Assembly (NCBI GenBank): GCA_905478295.1
Contig: CAJQHZ010000001.1
Coordinates: 53,767-117,766, forward strand
Length of the DNA: 64,000 nucleotides
Reading direction: 5' to 3'
From: an uncultured Flavobacteriales bacterium
Lineage (GTDB): Bacteria; Bacteroidota; Bacteroidia; Flavobacteriales; Schleiferiaceae
Positions 57,200 through 64,000 of the stretch are shown here, in pieces. The translations under genes and the position numbers were made by a program. Below the pieces are notes generated by a model that was not told the DNA's origin, ran no database searches, and saw nothing but the letters and a program-made list of their open reading frames with translations. The first letter of the stretch is position 1. Each line of letters begins with the position of its first letter.

Positions 57200-57275
57200 A
57201 TGATAGATATCTTGTAGGGGTGCTGTATCTTGACTTCAACTGAGTTAAATTACAAAAAATGTTCACCCCAAGCGT

Positions 57276-58844
57276 ATGCTGTGTTTAAAAAAAGGCGTCT
57301 TCACGCTGATAGTTTCCTTCTTTATCCTAACCGGTGCACATGCACAAGGTTCATATCCAATTTTGGAATGGAGTCCAGAGTATTCTACTCGCTCCGCAAA
57401 ATTTGACCGATTACTCCAAGTGGGTGATAAAGGTTTTTACACCTACAAGACAGCTAACGCATCTTTACTGGGGTCTTCACGAAATGAATATTTTGCCTAT
57501 TACGACCGTTATGATTTGGGCGAAAATTGGCTCATTAAAAATGCGCGTTGGGAATGGAAGGGCCGACGCGTTGATTATAAGACTAGTGTCATTATTGGCG
57601 AAACACAATACCTCTTCTATGAGAGTTACGACAGGCAGGCAGATCAGCGTTATTTGCTCTGCCGCACACTCGATTCAAATGCGACCTTAAGCGAAGTGAA
57701 AGTAATGGAGGTGCTTGATAGTCGACGTAGGGCTCGTGGTGATTTCGATATTCAATTATCTAAAGACCGTTCCAAGATTGCGATTTTTACAAATCCGCCC
57801 TATGAACGTAATTCCACAGAAAACTTTTACATACGAATTTTTGATAGCGCCTTGGAGGAGCTTTGGAATGCAGATGTCGAATTGTCTTATCGCGATAGGA
57901 ACTTTGGGATCATGGATTTTGAAGTGTCCAATTCGGGTGAAGTATTCATTTTGAGCTATTACGATAATAGTCCCAACATGACTATGTTGAACAATCGAGA
58001 TCTAGAGTACAAACTCATGAGGGTCACGGACGAGAGTGGGATTAGCGATGTGGTTGAGTTCGATTTAGGATTACAAGATGTGCTCGTTCAAAGCTTAGGA
58101 ATCGAGTGTGATCTAGTAGACGGACAGATGGCCATTTCGGGGTTTTATGGTAAGAGAAACGTATGGGACATGGACGGAGCCTTGTATTTAGCGTTTGACC
58201 AAGCGAAGGGAGAAGTAGTTTCTTCAAATCTCAACCAATTCGCTCCAGATTTTGTGGCTCAATTCAATAAATATAGAGCGAAGCGCGGTAAAGGTATTCG
58301 AAGAAATTTTGTCTTTCGCGAGTTTGTGTCCAGGCCAGATGGGGGTGCTTATGTAGTGGCAGAAGATTATGAGGTGGTCGTGCGAACAACTCAGGGTCAA
58401 CGGGGTCAGACTACGACTAATTATTACTATTACTACAACGATATTATTGTCTTAAGTATAGATAAATCTGGTGATGTGGATTGGTATGCGCACATTCCAA
58501 AGAAACAAACGTCAATGAATGATGGCGGTTACTTTTTGGGTTATACGATGTTGCTGAATGAAGAGGGATTACATTTTCTATACAATGATCACCGTAAGAA
58601 TGCGAAACGCTGGGGAAAAAAGAACCTCAAGCGCATAACGAATGCGAAAGCAGGAAACCTGGTAATGGTAACATTGGGACATGATGCGTCCATGAGATAC
58701 AATGTGCTATATCGAAATAAGCGCCAGAAATTCAGAGTTGCACCCCGTCAATCGAGATTGGCAAATGACGGCTATGACGGCGCGATACTACTTTCTTTAC
58801 GCGGTTCTAAAATCCGATTTGGTAATTTATACTTCGAAGAATAA
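57276..58844 (+). CDS. Large exported protein of unknown function co-transcribed with mpl
   Basis: A 522-residue protein with signal peptide (FTLIVSFFILTGAHAQ). The mature part is all-beta in appearance, with repeated blocks of about 45-60 residues of the type 'DRYDLGENWLIKNARWEWKG', 'DIQLSKDRSKIAIFTNPP' and 'DFEVSNSGEVFILSYYDNSP', which suggests a beta-propeller. Asp-containing turns (SKDRSK, SNSGE, DKSGD) recur at blade-like intervals. A Tyr run (YYYYYND) lies near residue 387. I recognise no family. Only three bases separate it from mpl, so both are probably on one mRNA. Confidence 0.75.
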   Translation: MLCLKKGVFTLIVSFFILTGAHAQGSYPILEWSPEYSTRSAKFDRLLQVGDKGFYTYKTANASLLGSSRNEYFAYYDRYDLGENWLIKNARWEWKGRRVDYKTSVIIGETQYLFYESYDRQADQRYLLCRTLDSNATLSEVKVMEVLDSRRRARGDFDIQLSKDRSKIAIFTNPPYERNSTENFYIRIFDSALEELWNADVELSYRDRNFGIMDFEVSNSGEVFILSYYDNSPNMTMLNNRDLEYKLMRVTDESGISDVVEFDLGLQDVLVQSLGIECDLVDGQMAISGFYGKRNVWDMDGALYLAFDQAKGEVVSSNLNQFAPDFVAQFNKYRAKRGKGIRRNFVFREFVSRPDGGAYVVAEDYEVVVRTTQGQRGQTTTNYYYYYNDIIVLSIDKSGDVDWYAHIPKKQTSMNDGGYFLGYTMLLNEEGLHFLYNDHRKNAKRWGKKNLKRITNAKAGNLVMVTLGHDASMRYNVLYRNKRQKFRVAPRQSRLANDGYDGAILLSLRGSKIRFGNLYFEE

Positions 58845-58847
58845 CAC

Positions 58848-60188
58848 ATGAATATTCATTTCATAGCCATTGGAGGCAGCGCCATGCATAATTTGGCCAT
58901 TGCCCTTCACAATGGCGGACATACGATCACTGGTTCAGACGATCAAATTTTTGAGCCATCTCGCGGTCGACTTGAGCGAAAGGGATTACTACCTGAGGTT
59001 GAAGGTTGGTATCCAGAAAAGGTCCAAGAGGGACTCGATGCTATTATTTTAGGAATGCACGCGCGTGAGGATAATCCAGAATTGGCCCAAGCGCAAGAGT
59101 TAGAGTTGCCCATTTTCTCGTATCCGGAATTTCTCTACGAAATCAGCAAAACCATGACGCGTGTGGTCATTGCCGGATCACATGGTAAAACTACGACCAC
59201 CGCAATGGTACTTCACGTGATGAATCATGTGGGACAGCCTACAAACTATATGGTGGGTGCTCAACTTGAAGGTTTCGATTGTATGGTTGAATTGGAAAGT
59301 GGCAGCGAATTTATGGTCATGGAAGGCGATGAGTATTTGAGCTCGCCTATTGATCATCGCCCTAAATTTCACTTGTATCGTCCAAATATCACAGTTATCA
59401 CAGGTATTGCATGGGACCACATTAACGTGTTTCCCACCTTTGAATCTTATGTTGACCAGTTCCGTACCTATCTAGATACTATAGAGCCAGGTGGTGCCCT
59501 GATTTACAACGAGCGCGATGTAGAATTAGTGAATCTAGTTGAAGAAACAAGCGCACCAGTTAAAACATTTAGTTACACCCTTCCTGCATTTGAAATCGTT
59601 GATGGTCAGACCTTTATACACACCGAGGAGGGAATGATGCCGCTACAAATTTTTGGAGAGCACAACTTGAGCAATCTTGAAGCAGCGCGATGGATTTGCT
59701 TGGAAATGGGAGTTCAAGAAGATGCGTTTTACGATGCAATCTTGAGTTTCACGGGCGCTCAAAATCGCATGGAGGTATTCAAAACCGGAAGTCAAGTCAA
59801 AGTGTTCCGTGATTTCGCCCATGCACCCAGTAAAGTAGGAGCTTGTGTCAAAGCGCTTAAAGAGCAATTCGGAGCGGTACGTGCTGTGTTAGAATTACAC
59901 ACTTTTAGTAGTTTGAATCCGGAATTTTTACCACAGTATCTAGGTACTATGGACGCGGCGGATGAGGCTTGGGTTTATTTTAGTCCCGACGCAGTTGCGC
60001 ACAAAAAACTGCCTGCTCTGAGTAAGGCAGATGTTGAAACTGCTTTTGGTGCCGGAGTACGCGTATTTGACTCCTCGGAATCGCTCCAATCGGCTCTTGA
60101 AAATCCGCACAATATTAAGGCCATGGCGCTCATGAGCAGTGGAAATTTTGGAGGTATTGATTTGGAGGCTACGCTAGCTAAGTATTAA
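58848..60188 (+). CDS. mpl: UDP-N-acetylmuramate:L-Ala-gamma-D-Glu-meso-DAP ligase (Mpl)
   Basis: Peptidoglycan recycling ligase that joins recovered tripeptide to UDP-MurNAc; cytosolic Mur-ligase fold, 446 residues. N-terminal Rossmann domain begins 'IHFIAIGGSAMHNLAIALHNGG', with 'GSDDQIFEPSRGRLERKGLL'. The ATP site is 'VVIAGSHGKTTTTAMVLHVM', followed by 'VMEGDEYLSSPIDHRPKFHL' and 'TGIAWDHINVFPTFESY'. The C-terminal domain has 'DFAHAPSKVGACVKALKEQF'. 'GDEYLSS' and the short length distinguish Mpl from MurC. It fits functionally with the GH3 enzyme at 9.2 kb that could release wall fragments. Confidence 0.92.
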   Translation: MNIHFIAIGGSAMHNLAIALHNGGHTITGSDDQIFEPSRGRLERKGLLPEVEGWYPEKVQEGLDAIILGMHAREDNPELAQAQELELPIFSYPEFLYEISKTMTRVVIAGSHGKTTTTAMVLHVMNHVGQPTNYMVGAQLEGFDCMVELESGSEFMVMEGDEYLSSPIDHRPKFHLYRPNITVITGIAWDHINVFPTFESYVDQFRTYLDTIEPGGALIYNERDVELVNLVEETSAPVKTFSYTLPAFEIVDGQTFIHTEEGMMPLQIFGEHNLSNLEAARWICLEMGVQEDAFYDAILSFTGAQNRMEVFKTGSQVKVFRDFAHAPSKVGACVKALKEQFGAVRAVLELHTFSSLNPEFLPQYLGTMDAADEAWVYFSPDAVAHKKLPALSKADVETAFGAGVRVFDSSESLQSALENPHNIKAMALMSSGNFGGIDLEATLAKY

Positions 60189-60192
60189 TGAG

Positions 60193-60200
60193 TAAATTTG
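60193..60200 (+). promoter_or_regulatory. Putative pyrR promoter, -7 element TAAATTTG, abutting the start codon
   Basis: Perfect TAnnTTTG match in the 16-base gap between mpl and pyrR, ending four bases before the pyrR ATG. Implies a leaderless pyrR transcript in addition to read-through from mpl. Confidence 0.45.
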
Positions 60201-60204
60201 CAGC

Positions 60205-60747
60205 ATGAGCAAAAGGGAAATCATCGACTCCAGAGCACTGAACATAGCGTTAAATCGCTTGTGTTGTAAGTTGATTGAAAATCATGGTGATTTCTCTAGT
60301 TCCATTCTCATAGGAATGCAACCACGAGGTGTGCAGGTTCTAGAACGCATTGTTAAGCTTCTTGAAAGTACCTATGGTGTGGAAGGTGTACGCACGGGTG
60401 TCTTGGACATCACTTTTTACAGAGATGATTTCAGACGACGTCCAGGTCATTTGCAGCCGAACAAAACGCGTGTAGATCATCTGGTAGAAGATCAAAAAGT
60501 CGTCTTTATAGACGATGTTCTTTACACGGGTCGAAGTATTCGCGCAGCGATGGATGCTATCCTGAGCTTCGGTAGACCAGCGAAAATGGAATTACTCACG
60601 TTGATAGATCGAAGATTTTCGCGTGACCTCCCTATACAACCAGATTACAAAGGCCGTCAAGTCGATTCAATCGCCTCACAGCGAGTTGAAGTGCTCTGGG
60701 AAGAAGTAGACGGGAGAGATGCAGTACTACTAACGGATCCCGAATAA
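60205..60747 (+). CDS. pyrR: PyrR: pyrimidine regulatory protein / uracil phosphoribosyltransferase homologue
   Basis: A type I phosphoribosyltransferase of 180 residues. The PRPP loop is 'VVFIDDVLYTGRSIRAAMDA', and 'SSSILIGMQPRGVQVLERI' and 'DITFYRDDFRRRP' are PyrR hallmarks, as is the end 'LPIQPDYKGRQVDSIASQRV'. In Bacillus PyrR attenuates pyr operons by binding RNA; no PyrR-binding leader or anti-terminator was seen here, so the regulatory role is unproven. It overlaps pyrB by one base. Confidence 0.95.
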   Translation: MSKREIIDSRALNIALNRLCCKLIENHGDFSSSILIGMQPRGVQVLERIVKLLESTYGVEGVRTGVLDITFYRDDFRRRPGHLQPNKTRVDHLVEDQKVVFIDDVLYTGRSIRAAMDAILSFGRPAKMELLTLIDRRFSRDLPIQPDYKGRQVDSIASQRVEVLWEEVDGRDAVLLTDPE

Positions 60748-61685
60748 TGAGCGAATTATCTGTGAATCACTTACTGGGTATAAAGCACCTCAAATCAGAG
60801 GATATCCAGCTCATTCTCGATACAGCGACACAGTTTAAAGAGGTCATTAACCGGCCGATAAAAAAAGTACCGACCCTTCGAGATATCACTGTGGCGAATT
60901 TATTCTTTGAGAATTCGACGCGGACACGGTTAAGTTTCGAATTGGCTGAAAAGCGATTGAGCGCTGACGTGGTCAATTTTTCTGCGGCTTCTTCTTCGGT
61001 GAAGAAAGGCGAGACGTTAGTTGATACGGTGAATAATATCCTATCTATGAAAGTAGATATGGTGGTGATGCGACATCCCAATCCAGGTGCTGGTGAGTTT
61101 TTAGCCCAGCACGTTGATGCCTCCATTGTAAATGCAGGAGATGGTGCACATGAACATCCCACACAAGCACTACTGGATGCTTTCTCAATCCGTGAGGCGT
61201 TAGGAACATTGAAAGGCACTAAGGTTGCTATTGTTGGCGATATCGTACATAGTCGAGTAGCACTTTCGAATGTTCTGTTGTTAAAGAAAATGGGCGCTGA
61301 GGTAATGGTTTGTGGACCTACGACGCTGGTTCCAAAATACATGCATACCCTGGGTGTAAAGGTTGAACACAACCTTCAGACAGCCATTGAATGGTGCGAT
61401 GTTGCGAATATGTTACGAGTTCAGCACGAGCGTCAAGATCTAAAATACTTCCCGTCCCTTGCAGAGTACCGTGCCCAGTACGGTCTTACAATGGAACATC
61501 TAGATGCTCTTGAAAAACCGATTGTTGTAATGCACCCTGGACCAGTAAACAGAGGGGTTGAGATCACATCGGAAGTAGCGGATAGTGAGCATTCTATTAT
61601 TTTGGATCAAGTTCAGAATGGCGTAGCGGTCCGCATGGCCGTATTATACCTACTTGCAGAGAAGCGCAAACTAAGTAAGGCCTAA
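60747..61685 (+). CDS. pyrB: Aspartate carbamoyltransferase catalytic subunit
   Basis: Second step of pyrimidine synthesis: carbamoyl phosphate plus aspartate to carbamoyl aspartate. 312 residues, catalytic trimer expected. Carbamoyl-phosphate site 'FFENSTRTRLSFELAEKRL', then 'SSVKKGETLVDTVNNI', 'DGAHEHPTQALLDAFSIRE' and the aspartate site 'MLRVQHERQDLKYFPSLAEY', ending with 'VMHPGPVNRGVEI'. No regulatory pyrI gene follows. Its ATG overlaps pyrR by one base. Confidence 0.97.
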   Translation: MSELSVNHLLGIKHLKSEDIQLILDTATQFKEVINRPIKKVPTLRDITVANLFFENSTRTRLSFELAEKRLSADVVNFSAASSSVKKGETLVDTVNNILSMKVDMVVMRHPNPGAGEFLAQHVDASIVNAGDGAHEHPTQALLDAFSIREALGTLKGTKVAIVGDIVHSRVALSNVLLLKKMGAEVMVCGPTTLVPKYMHTLGVKVEHNLQTAIEWCDVANMLRVQHERQDLKYFPSLAEYRAQYGLTMEHLDALEKPIVVMHPGPVNRGVEITSEVADSEHSIILDQVQNGVAVRMAVLYLLAEKRKLSKA

Positions 61686-61687
61686 AT

Positions 61688-62650
61688 ATGGGCCTTGATT
61701 TGATCATTTTGGGGGCAGCAAGTGCAACGCCCACGTCAAATCAGTATACCACTGCGCAGTTACTAAAAATGCGCGAGCATTATTTCTTGATAGATTGCGG
61801 AGAGGGAACACAGAAACAACTTCGGAGATCAAAGACGAAGTTCTCGAGGATCAATCATATTTTCATATCCCACCTTCATGGAGATCATTTTTTTGGCTTG
61901 GTTGGACTCTTAAGCACCTTTCATCTATTAGGCCGTACCGCGCCATTGACAATCTATGGGCCTCCTAAACTAAAAGATATCGTACTCACCCAGTTTAGGG
62001 CTGCGGGGACCTTTACGTCCTATCCGATGCAATTTATAGTGACCCAGCATAAAGTACCGCAAGTATTGCTTGAAACCGAATCTTATACTATCTCGAGCTT
62101 TCCATTAAAGCACAGGATCGCAACCACGGGTTTTCTGTTTAAGGAAAAGTCTTTAAAACGATCGCTAAATAAAGCAGCAGCAGATGCGCATGGCATCCCC
62201 GTCTGCGACTACCATTGGATTAAAGAAGGTAAAGATTGGACCAGCGATGAAGGAAAGGAAGTCTCGAATGACTTACTCACCTTTGATCCACCACCACCAT
62301 TGTCGTATGCGTTTGCCTCTGATACCATGTACTCCCCAGATACTGCTGAGTACGTGAAAGGGGTGGATTTACTTTATCACGAGAGTACTTTCTGCGAAGA
62401 TAAGAATGCACGTGCTAAGCAAACCATGCACAGTACCGCTGCTCAGGCGGCTACGGTTGCTGTTGAGGCGGGTACAAAGCATTTAATCATAGGGCATTTT
62501 AGTGCGCGTTATGCAGATAAACGACAGTTTGAAGATGAAGCGAAGGCCATATTCCCGGAAGTCTTTGCGGCGCGCGAATTGTGTCAATACAACCTGCAGC
62601 AAAGTGGTATAAAAGTTAAATCTGTAGCACCCGAAAAGGATGAGAAATAA
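61688..62650 (+). CDS. rnz: Ribonuclease Z
   Basis: tRNA 3'-end endonuclease of the metallo-beta-lactamase fold, 320 residues. 'LIILGAASATPTSNQYTTAQ', 'FLIDCGEGTQKQLRRSKTKF', the zinc motif 'IFISHLHGDHFFGLVGLLST', 'YAFASDTMYSP' (metal Asp) and 'HLIIGHFSARYAD' are all family marks, and the exosite region lies around 'KSLKRSLNKAAADAHGIP'. It starts two bases after pyrB, and the pyrR-pyrB-rnz order is frequent in Bacteroidota. The MFS gene overlaps its last 11 bases. Confidence 0.96.
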   Translation: MGLDLIILGAASATPTSNQYTTAQLLKMREHYFLIDCGEGTQKQLRRSKTKFSRINHIFISHLHGDHFFGLVGLLSTFHLLGRTAPLTIYGPPKLKDIVLTQFRAAGTFTSYPMQFIVTQHKVPQVLLETESYTISSFPLKHRIATTGFLFKEKSLKRSLNKAAADAHGIPVCDYHWIKEGKDWTSDEGKEVSNDLLTFDPPPPLSYAFASDTMYSPDTAEYVKGVDLLYHESTFCEDKNARAKQTMHSTAAQAATVAVEAGTKHLIIGHFSARYADKRQFEDEAKAIFPEVFAARELCQYNLQQSGIKVKSVAPEKDEK

Positions 62651-63812
62651 GGCTTTAGCGGTACTCTTTTTAACCATATTCCTTGACCTGATGGGGTTTG
62701 GACTGATCATTCCGATTTTACCGATCTATGCTAAAGATTTAGGTGCAACGGATGCGATGGTAGGATTGTTAGGTGCCTCTTTTAGTATTATGCAGTTTTT
62801 GTTCGCTAGTTTCTGGGGCGGATTGAGCGACCGCTATGGACGACGCCCTGTGATGCTCACGAGTATTTTAATTATGATGGTAGCTTACATTCTCTTTGCA
62901 AATGCTACAGTGCTGTGGCTTCTGTTTGTTACGCGCCTCATGAAAGGATTTGGAGCGGCGAACTTGAGTGTTGCACAAGCGTATATAAGTGATGTTGTTC
63001 CACAAGAAAACAGGACGAAAGCATTCGGTATTATTGGCGCTGCCTTTGGTCTCGGATTCATTTTCGGGCCTTCTTTAGGCGGGATATTAAATGAATATTT
63101 TGGCGTTGCGGGAGTAGGGTATTTTGCAGCCAGTTTAAGCGGCTTGAATTTTATTCTTGCTTGGTTTTTCTTAGGAGAAACCTTGAAAGAGAAATCCAAA
63201 CAAAGCCAATTATTCCCCAATCCATTTAAAGACATTATCCGCTTTAAATCGACCCCTGAAGTAAGTGCGCTATTCACTATAAATTTTGTCTACATCTTAG
63301 GATTTAGCATGATGCAAATCACCTCAACACTTTTATGGGCGGAGCACTTTGGCTTATCTGAAATGCACATAGGCTATACTTTCGCCTACATAGGTCTATT
63401 GGCAGTGATTATACAGGGCGGACTTATAGGAAAATTCAATACCTGGTTTGGGGAACGCAATCTTCTGGTGTTCGGGACCATTTTAGTGTCTCTAGGGCTT
63501 TTTGGAATGCCCTTTGTACCAACTGATTTATTTGGCCTCGAATTGTTTTGTTTAAGCTTTCTTTCATTGGGTAATGCGCTTTTGACTCCTACGGTGAGTT
63601 CATTATTGAGCAGTTTTGCACCTAAGGATGCCCAAGGGAAAATTTTAGGCACCAATCAGAGTGTGGGTTCATTAGCAAGGGTATTAGGTCCTGCTATCGG
63701 TGGAGCGGCCTATGGCTTTCATTATACCTATCCGTACCTTTTAGCAGGTAGTATCACTTTGATCGTCAGTATTTTAGCAATTCGCCTGCGCAAAAAACAC
63801 TTTTCCTTATAA
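62640..63812 (+). CDS. MFS transporter, TetA-like 12-TMS drug:H+ antiporter family
   Basis: A 390-residue inner-membrane transporter with twelve hydrophobic segments. Family DHA1 marks: 'LTIFLDLMGFGLIIPILPIY' in TM1, motif A 'SFWGGLSDRYGRRPVMLTSI', motif C-like 'GAAFGLGFIFGPSLGGIL' and 'LARVLGPAIGGAAYGFHYTY' in the second half. The sequence is of the TetA/MFS multidrug type, but this subgroup is mostly uncharacterised, so resistance is not claimed. It overlaps rnz by 11 bases and is the last gene of that unit. Confidence 0.9.
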   Translation: MRNKALAVLFLTIFLDLMGFGLIIPILPIYAKDLGATDAMVGLLGASFSIMQFLFASFWGGLSDRYGRRPVMLTSILIMMVAYILFANATVLWLLFVTRLMKGFGAANLSVAQAYISDVVPQENRTKAFGIIGAAFGLGFIFGPSLGGILNEYFGVAGVGYFAASLSGLNFILAWFFLGETLKEKSKQSQLFPNPFKDIIRFKSTPEVSALFTINFVYILGFSMMQITSTLLWAEHFGLSEMHIGYTFAYIGLLAVIIQGGLIGKFNTWFGERNLLVFGTILVSLGLFGMPFVPTDLFGLELFCLSFLSLGNALLTPTVSSLLSSFAPKDAQGKILGTNQSVGSLARVLGPAIGGAAYGFHYTYPYLLAGSITLIVSILAIRLRKKHFSL

Positions 63813-63900
63813 TTACGTTGTACCTGGTTTAAAAATTAATTAGATGCATGTTTAAACAATTAAATCTTTTGTGCGTTGATCTGTATGAATCTATTTAATA

Positions 63901-64000
63901 ATGAATAAAATGAAGAAAATTGCAATTTTAGCAGCGGCAGCAATCATCGCCGTAAGCTGTTCAAACGGTACAAAGGCAGACGAAGCAGTCACAGGAGAAG
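63901..64000 (+). CDS. Lipoprotein, N-terminal part (3' cut by window edge)
   Basis: Only 33 residues are visible. They form a lipoprotein signal: MNKMKKIAILAAAAIIAVSC, with lipobox AVSC, followed by a short charged stretch SNGTKADEAVTGE. The start may be the first ATG (63901) or the next one (63910). Small lipoproteins with this beginning include YceI-type proteins of Bacteroidota, but too little is visible to name it. The 88-base gap upstream is AT-rich with no promoter box I trust. Confidence 0.55.
   Translation, partial: MNKMKKIAILAAAAIIAVSCSNGTKADEAVTGE

Noticed and set aside
60767..61372. A 201-codon open frame on the minus strand inside pyrB
   Set aside because: It lies wholly antisense to a clearly conserved enzyme, and its translation is rich in Cys, Ser and Thr without any domain pattern; it is a frame shadow.
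62640..63812. Tetracycline resistance gene tetA
   Set aside because: Only the general 12-TMS drug:H+ antiporter motifs are visible; the gene sits in a housekeeping operon and close identity to Tet proteins cannot be claimed.

Overview
The window is ordinary, densely packed chromosome of a Bacteroidota bacterium, most likely of the Flavobacteriia. Several independent signs agree: a type IX secretion (T9SS) C-terminal sorting domain; the Bacteroidota promoter -7 element TAnnTTTG in front of many genes; family proteins typical of the phylum (DUF4293 beside rho, DUF3822 before rsmD, MbnP-like lipoproteins, BshA for bacillithiol, tandem rhomboids behind mutL); a Rho factor with a long Asn/Arg/Gln-rich insertion; and a DnaX without the usual four-cysteine zinc module. 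Shine-Dalgarno sequences are not evident. No genus can be named from sequence reading alone. There is no prophage, transposon, integron, CRISPR array, rRNA or tRNA that I could find, and no gap between genes exceeds about 210 bases.

Layout. 1-0.9 kb: tail of an outer-membrane TonB-receptor-like barrel. 0.9-4.4 kb: gyrB overlapped by a peptide-type ABC substrate-binding lipoprotein. 4.3-9.2 kb, minus strand: small membrane protein, mutL, two rhomboid proteases, membrane-anchored endonuclease/exonuclease/phosphatase protein. 9.2-14.5 kb: a GH3 glycosidase/beta-lactamase-fold fusion, bshA, an eIF1/SUI1-like factor and a TrmH-type RNA methyltransferase. 14.7-20.6 kb: uvrA, an ECF sigma factor with a 47-residue follower, recQ. 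20.7-25.6 kb: tatC, lptB, then a sulfotransferase and glycosyltransferase cluster. 25.6-29.8 kb: dnaX with an outer-membrane-like follower, then rpsF-rpsR-rplI and a tiny membrane protein. 29.9-34.5 kb: MacB-type permease, a phosphatase-TPR-sulfotransferase fusion, a T9SS-sorted protein. 34.6-42.3 kb: aconitase, an outer-membrane protein, UMF1-type MFS, purB operon, truA. 42.3-48.6 kb: ABC exporter, rho, DUF4293, and a helicase/acyltransferase/HsdR_N operon. 48.6-53.5 kb: DUF3822-rsmD, rdgB, a DASS transporter, oxyR. 53.5-64 kb: Nudix, acyltransferase and two MbnP-like lipoproteins; two secreted unknowns; mpl, pyrR, pyrB, rnz, an MFS transporter and the start of a lipoprotein.

The functional load is housekeeping: DNA topology, replication and repair (gyrB, mutL, uvrA, recQ, dnaX, RecD-like helicase), translation and RNA modification, the cell envelope (lptB, tatC, mpl, GH3, acyltransferases, sulfated glycan enzymes), nucleotide metabolism (purB, pyrR, pyrB, rdgB) and redox defence (bshA, oxyR). 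Genes lie in short co-directional units, often overlapping by 1 or 4 bases, and many convergent pairs overlap at their 3' ends.

The most interesting items are not a new cassette but unusual details: a three-part phosphatase-TPR-sulfotransferase protein and a sulfotransferase-GT2 fusion about 9 kb apart; a MutL whose endonuclease motifs are degenerate; a palindrome between oxyR and a Nudix gene that supplies both -33 elements and fits a LysR-type T-N11-A box; and a recurrent arrangement in which TAnnTTTG ends only 4-5 bases before the start codon, implying leaderless mRNAs.
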